64,000 nucleotides of DNA from Axinella damicornis (taxonomy: Eukaryota > Porifera > Demospongiae > Axinellida > Axinellidae), in assembly GCA_963931865.1 (NCBI GenBank), contig OZ007517.1, positions 5,035,707-5,099,706 of the forward strand, given 5' to 3'. This document shows positions 58,781-64,000 of the stretch, piece by piece. The position numbers were made by a program, and so were the translations under genes. The notes beneath the pieces were generated by a model. That model was not told where the DNA came from and ran no database searches. It saw nothing but the letters and a program-made list of their open reading frames with translations. Each line of letters begins with the position of its first letter. The stretch's first letter is position 1.

Positions 58781-61595
58781 CGGCCAGGCCCTCACCGGGC
58801 CGGCCAGGCCCCCACCGGGCCGGCCAGGCCCCCACGGGGCCGGCCAGGCCCCCACCGGGACGGCCAGGCCCCCACGGGGCCGGCCAGGCCCCCACGGGCC
58901 GGCCAGGCCACTACGGGGCCGGCCAGGCCACCACGGCGCCGGCAAGGCCCCCACGGGGCAGGCCAGGCCCCCACGGGGCCGGACCGGCCCCCACGGGGCC
59001 GGCAGGCCCCCACGGTGCCGGCCAGGCCCCCACGGCGCCGGCCCGGCCCCCACGGGGCCGGCCAGGCCCCCACGGGGCCGGCCAGGCCCCCACGGGGCCG
59101 GCCAGGCCCCCACGGGGCCGGCACGGCCGGCCCTGCCCCCACGGGGCCGGCCCGGCCCCCACGGGGCCGGCCAGGCCCCCACGGGACCGGCCCGGCCCCC
59201 ACGGGGCCGGCCAGGCCCCCACGGGGCCGGCCCGGCCCCCACGGGGCAGGCCCGGCCCCCACGGGGCCGCCCAGGCCCCCACGGGGCCGGCCAGGCCCCA
59301 ACGTGGCCGGCCAGGCCTTCGCCGGGCCGGCCAGGCCCCCGCCGGGCCGGCCAGGCCCCCACGGGGCCGGCCAGGCCCCCACGGGGCAGGCCAGGCCCCC
59401 ACGGGGCCGGCCAGGCCCCCACGGTGCCGGCAAGGCCCCCACGGGGATTGTAAGGCCCCCACCGGGCCGGCCAGGCCCCCCCGGGGCCGGCCAGGCCCCC
59501 AAGGGGCCGGACAGGCCACCACGGGGCCGGCCCGGCCCCCACGGGGCCGGCTAGGCCCCCACGGGGCCGGCCAGGCCCCCACGGTGCCGGCCAGGCCCCC
59601 ACGGGGCCGGCCCGGCCCCCACGAGGCCGACAAGGCCCCCACGGGGCCGGCCAAGCCCCCACGGGGCCGGTCCGGCCCCCACGGGGCCGGCCAGGCCCCC
59701 ACGGGGCCGGCCCGGCCCCCACGGGGCCGGCCAGGCCACCACGGGGCCGGCCAGGCCCCCAAGGGGCCGGACAGGCCCCCACCGGGCCGGCCAGGTCCCC
59801 ACGGGCTGGCCAGGCCACCAAGGGGCCGGCCAGGCCACCACGGCGCCGGCAAGGCCCCCACGGGGAAGGCCAGGCCCCCACGGGGCCGGCCCGGCCCCCA
59901 CGGGGCCGGTCAGGCCCCCACGGTGCCGGCCAGGCCCCCACGGGGCCGGCCAGGCCCCCACGGGCCCGGCCCGGCCCCCACGGGGCCGGCCAAGCCCCCA
60001 CGGGGCCGGCCAGGCCCCCACGGGGCCGGTCCGGCCGGCCCGGCCCCCACGGGGCCGGCCCGGACCCCACGGGGCCGGCCCGGCCCCCACGGGGCCGGCC
60101 AGGCCCCCACGGGACCGGCCCGGCCCCCAAAGGGGCCGGCCCGGCCCCCACGGGGCCGGCCAGGCCCCCACGGGGCCGGCCCGGCCCCAACGGGGCCGGT
60201 CAGGCCACCACCGGGCCGGCCAGGCCCTCACCGGGCCGGCCAGGCCCCCACCGGGCCGGCCAGGCCCCCACGGGGCCGGCCAGGCCCCCACCGGGACGGC
60301 CAGGCCCCCACGGGGCCGGCCAGGCCCCCACGGGCCGGCCAGGCCACTACGGGGCCGGCCAGGCCACCACGGCGCCGGCAAGGCCCCCACGGGGCAGGCC
60401 AGGCCCCCACGGGGCCGGACCGGCCCCCACGGGGCCGGCAGGCCCCCACGGTGCCGGCCAGGCCCCCACGGCGCCGGCCCGGCCCCCACAGGGCCGGCCA
60501 GGCCCCCACGGGGCCGGCCAGGCCCCCACGGGGCCGGCCAGGCCCCCACGGGGCCGGCACAGCCGGCCCTGCCCCCACGGGGCCGGCCCGGCCCCCACGG
60601 GGCCGGCCAGGCCCCCACGGGACCGGCCCGGCCCCCACGGGGCCGGCCAGGCCCCCACGGGGCCGGCCCGGCCCCCACGGGGCCGGCCCGGCCCCCACGG
60701 GGCCGCCCAGGCCCCCACGGGGCCGGCCAGGCCCCAACGTGGCCGGCCAGGCCTTCGCCGGGCCGGCCAGGCCCCCGCCGGGCCGGCCAGGCCCCCACGG
60801 GGCCGGCCAGGCCCCCACGGGGCCGGCCAGGCCCCCACGGGGCCGGCCAGGCCCCCACGGTGCCGGCAAGGCCCCCACGGGGATTGTCAGGCCCCCACCG
60901 GGCCGGCCAGGCCCCCACGGGGCCGGCCAGGCCCCCAAGGGGCCGGACAGGCCACCACGGGGCCGGCCCGGCCCCCACGGGGCCGGCTAGGCCCCCACGG
61001 GGCCGGCCAGGCCCCCACGGTGCCGGCCAGGCCCCCACGGGGCCGGCCCGGCCCCCACGAGGCCGACAAGGCCCCCACGGGGCCGGCCAAGCCCCCACGG
61101 GGCCGGTCCGGCCCCCACGGGGCCGGCCAGGCCCCCACGGGGCCGGCCCGGCCCCCACGGGGCCGGCCAGGCCACCACGGGGCCGGCCAGGCCCCCAAGG
61201 GGCCGGACAGGCCCCCACCGGGCCGGCCAGGCCCCCACCGGGCCGGCCAGGCCCCCACCGGGCCGGCCAGGTCCCCACGGGCTGGCCAGGCCACCAAGGG
61301 GCCGGCCAGGCCACCACGGCGCCGGCAAGGCCCCCACGGGGCAGGCCAGGTTCCCACGGGGCCGGCCCGGCCCCCACGGGGCCGGTCAGGCCCCCACGGT
61401 GCCGGCCAGGCCCCCACGGGGCCGGCCAGGCCCCCACGGGCCCGGCCCGGCCCCCACGGGGCCGGCCAAGCCCCCACGGGGCCGGCCAGGCCCCCACGGG
61501 GCCGGTCCGGCCGGCCCGGCCCCCACGGGGCCGGCCCGGACCCCACCGGGCCGGCCCGGCCCCCACGGGGCCGGCCAGGCCCCCACGGGACAGGC
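58680..61595. repeat. Tandem duplication, about 1,436-bp period
   Basis: The copies are 58680-60115 and 60116-61595. Landmarks at 1,436 bp are the AAA of CCCAAAGGGG (58693/60129), CACCACCGGG (58770/60206) and GGGGATTGT (59444/60880). After about 61220 the second copy gains 40 bp, seen as two extra CACCGGGCC units, so GGTCCGGCCGG is offset by 1,476 bp (60028/61504). The first copy has GATTGTAAGG where the second and the 53.6-kb homologue have GATTGTCAGG. Confidence 0.88.
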
Positions 61596-62940
61596 CCGGC
61601 CCCCACGGGGCCGGCCCGGCCCCCACGGGGCCCGCCCGGCCCCCACGGGGCCGGCCCGGCCGCCACGGAGCCGGCCCGGCCCCCACGGGGCCGGCCAGGC
61701 CCCCACGGGGCCGGCCCGGCCCCCACGGGGAGGGCCAGGCCACCACGTGGCCGGCCCGGCCCCCACGTGGCCGGCCCGGCCCCCACGGGGCCGGCCCGGC
61801 CCCCACGGGGCCGACCAGGCCCCCACGGTGCCGGCCAGGACCCCACGGGGCCGGCCCGATCCCCAAGGGGCCGGCCCGGCCACCACGGGGCCGGCCCGGC
61901 CCCCACGGGGCCGGCCAGGCCCCCACGGGGCCGGCCCTGCCCCCACGGGGCCGGCGAGGCCACCACGGGGCCGGCCAGGCCACCACGGGGCCGGAAAGGC
62001 CCCCACGGGGCCGGCCAGGCACCCATCGGGCCGGCCAGGCCCCCACGGGGCCGGCCAGGCCCCCACGTGGCCGGCCAGGCCTCCGCCGGGCCTGCCAGGC
62101 CCCCACCGGGCCGGCCAGGCCCCCACGGGGCCGGCAAGGCCCCCACGGGGCCGGCCAGGCCCCCACGGGGCCGGCCAGGCTCCCACGGGCCGGCCCGGCC
62201 CCCACGGGGCCGGCCAGGCCACCACGGGGCCGGCCAGGCCCCCACGGGGCCGGCCAGTCCCCCACCGGGTCGGCCATGCCCCCACGGTGCCGGCCAGGCA
62301 CCCACGGGGCCGGCCCGGCCCTCACGGGGCCGGCTAGGCCCCCACGGGGCCGGCCAGGCCCCCACGGGGCCGGCCAGGCCCCCACGGGGCCGGCCAGGCC
62401 CCCACGGGGCCGGCCAGGCCCCCACGGGGCCGGCCCGGCCCCCACGGGGCCGACCAGGCCTCCACGAGGCCGGCCAGGCCCCCACGGGGCCGGCCAGGCC
62501 CCCACGGGGCCGGCCAGGCCCCCACGGGGCCGGCCCGGCCCCCACGGCGCCGGCCCGGCCCCCACGGGGTTGGCCCGGCCCCCACAAGGCCGACCCGGCC
62601 CCCACGGGGCCGGCCCGGCCCCCACGGGGCCGGCCAGGCCCCCACGGGGCCAGCCTGGCCCCCACGGGTCCGGCCAGTCCCCCACGGGTCCGGCCAGGCC
62701 CCCACGGGGCCGGCCAGGCCCCCACGGTGCCGGCCAGGCTCCCACGGGGCCGGCCCGGCCCCCACGGGGCCGGCCAGGCCCCGACGGGGCCGGCCAGGCC
62801 CCCACGGGGCCGGCCAGGCCCCCACGGGGTTGGCCCGGCCGGCCCGGCCCCCACGGGGCCGGCCCGGCCCCCACAAGGCCGGCCCGGCCCCCACGGGGCA
62901 GGCCAGGCCCCCACGGGGCCGGCCCGGCCCCCACTGAGCC
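61596..62940. repeat. Diverged type C satellite, transition zone
   Basis: 20-bp units with many private variants, for example GGCCGCCACGGAG, CACGTGGCC twice, CCCGATCCCCAAGG, GGCACCCATCGGG, CACGGGTTGGCCC, CACAAGGCC and GGCCTGGCCCCCACGGGTCC. A short canonical run lies at 62341-62430. No gene or unique insert is seen. Confidence 0.88.
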
Positions 62941-64000
62941 GGCCAGGCCCCCACGGGGCCGGCCCGGCCCCCACGGGGCCGGCCAGGCCCCCACGGGGCC
63001 GGCCCGGCCCCCACGGGGCCGGCCAGGCCCCCACGGGGCCGGCCCGGCCCCCACGGGGCCGGCCAGGCCCCCACGGGGCCGACCCGGCCCCCACGGGGCC
63101 GGCCAGGCCCCCACGGGGCCGGCCCGGCCCCCACGGGGCCGGCACGGCCCCCACGGGGCCGGCCAGGCCACCACAGGGCCGGCCCGGCCCCCACGGGGCC
63201 GGCCCGGCCCCCACGGGGCCGGCCCGGCCCCCACGGGGCCGGCCCGGCCCCCACGGGGCCGGCCAGGCCCCCACGGGGCCGGCCAGGCCCCCACGGGGCC
63301 GGCCAGGCCCCCACAGTGCCGGCCCTGCCCCCACGGGGCCGGGCCGGCCCCCACGGGGCCGGCCCGGCCCCCACGGGGCCGGCCCGGCCCCCACGGGGCA
63401 GGCCAGGCCCCCACGGGGCCGGCCCGGCCCCCACGGGGCGGGCCCGGCCCCCACGGGGCCGGCCCGGCCCCCACGGGGCCGGCCAGGCCCCCACGGGGCC
63501 GGCCCGGCCCCCACGGGGCCGGCCAGGCCCCCACGGGGCCGGCCCGGCCCCCACGGGGCCGGCCAGGCCCCCATGGGGCCGACCCGGCCCCCACGGGGCC
63601 GGCACGGCCCCCACGGGGCCGGCCAGGCCACCACGGGGCCGGCCCGGCCCCCACGGGGCCGGCCCGGCCCCCACGGGGCAGGCCAGGCCCCCACGGGGCC
63701 GGCCCGGCCGCCACGGGGAAGGCCAGGCCCCAACGGGGCCGGCCCGGCCCCAAATGGGCCGGCCCGGCCCCCACGGGGCCGGCCCGGCCCCCACAAGGCC
63801 GGCCCGGCCCCCACGGGGCCGGCCAGGCCCCCACGGGGCCGGCCCGGCCCCCACGGGGCCGGCCAGGACCCCACGGGGCCGGCCCGGCCCCCACGGGGCC
63901 GGCCAGGCCCCCACGGGGCCGGCCCGGCCCCCACGGGGCCGGCCAGGCCCCCACGGGGCCGGCCCGGCCCCCACGGGGCCGGCCAGGCCCCCACGGGGCC
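62941..64000. repeat. Satellite shifting to a 40-bp dimer
   Basis: GGCCAGG and GGCCCGG units alternate strictly at 62941-63140 (five dimers), again at about 63481-63580, and at 63801-64000 (five dimers), where the window ends. Between these are unit variants such as GGCACGG, CACAGTGCC, GGGCCGGGCCGG and CCAAATGGG. The dimer is a simple second-order repeat not used in this regular form in types A or B. The array continues past the window edge. Confidence 0.85.

Noticed and set aside
1..64000. CRISPR array
   Set aside because: Repeats are contiguous with no unique spacers of constant length. The only two non-repeat segments are 753 bp and near-identical to each other.
1..64000. G-quadruplex array
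   Set aside because: GGGG and GGGGG runs occur once per unit per strand and are matched by equal C runs nearby. Hairpin pairing (GGCCCC with GGGGCC) should win over quadruplex formation.
1..64000. tRNA, rRNA, telomeric repeat or prokaryotic replicon features
   Set aside because: No cloverleaf, conserved rRNA core, TTAGGG-like telomere motif, ribosome binding sites or operon structure was seen in the satellite or in the two inserts.

Overview
No gene of any kind is supported in this window. About 97.6% of it is one satellite DNA built on a 20-bp unit, GGCCAGGCCCCCACGGGGCC (18 of 20 bases G or C, no T on the + strand). It is interrupted only by two almost identical copies of a 753-bp, AT-richer inverted-repeat element. 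The satellite runs from 1 to 49133, 49887 to 54809, and 55563 to the window end. The elements lie at 49134-49886 and 54810-55562. This much satellite with multi-level higher-order repeats (HORs), plus an inserted foldback-type element, points to a eukaryotic chromosome: centromeric, pericentromeric, subtelomeric or other heterochromatin. Nothing seen fixes the taxon.

The unit contains no stop triplet in any phase on either strand, and 20 is not a multiple of 3. All six frames therefore stay open for thousands of codons and every + frame gives the same 20-residue period. Apparent proteins of up to about 9,500 residues are a composition artefact and none is annotated as coding.

Layout. 1-9480 and 17261-28970 are 'type A' satellite, with HORs of about 1,115-1,155, 1,515, 2,650 and 820-840 bp. 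9481-17260 and 28971-47700 are 'type B', marked by repeated cassettes of three 120-bp hexamers and a two-unit tail. The B blocks are a large duplication of one another, offset by about 19.4-20.5 kb. 47701-49133 is an almost pure 20-mer run abutting the first element. 49887-54809 and 55563-64000 are 'type C' satellite, each starting with the same variant order just right of an element. Each has a homogeneous stretch and then a strongly diverged stretch. The last 1.5 kb drifts into a 40-bp dimer. Recent tandem duplications of 744, 1,080, about 1,436 and about 2,650 bp are readable from shared rare variants.

The element has 15-bp perfect termini (GGTTGCGTGTAAAAC and its complement) within 65/82-bp terminal inverted repeats carrying 12-bp tandem subrepeats. 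These sit in arms of roughly 270 and 300 bp around a 181-bp loop. It is flanked by a 9-bp direct repeat, CGGCCAGTC. Removing the element and one repeat copy restores the 20-bp satellite phase exactly, and similar uninterrupted sites exist nearby. This is the best evidence that it is a non-autonomous, foldback/Mutator-like DNA transposon later co-amplified with the satellite as a 5,676-bp unit. The two copies differ at one base.
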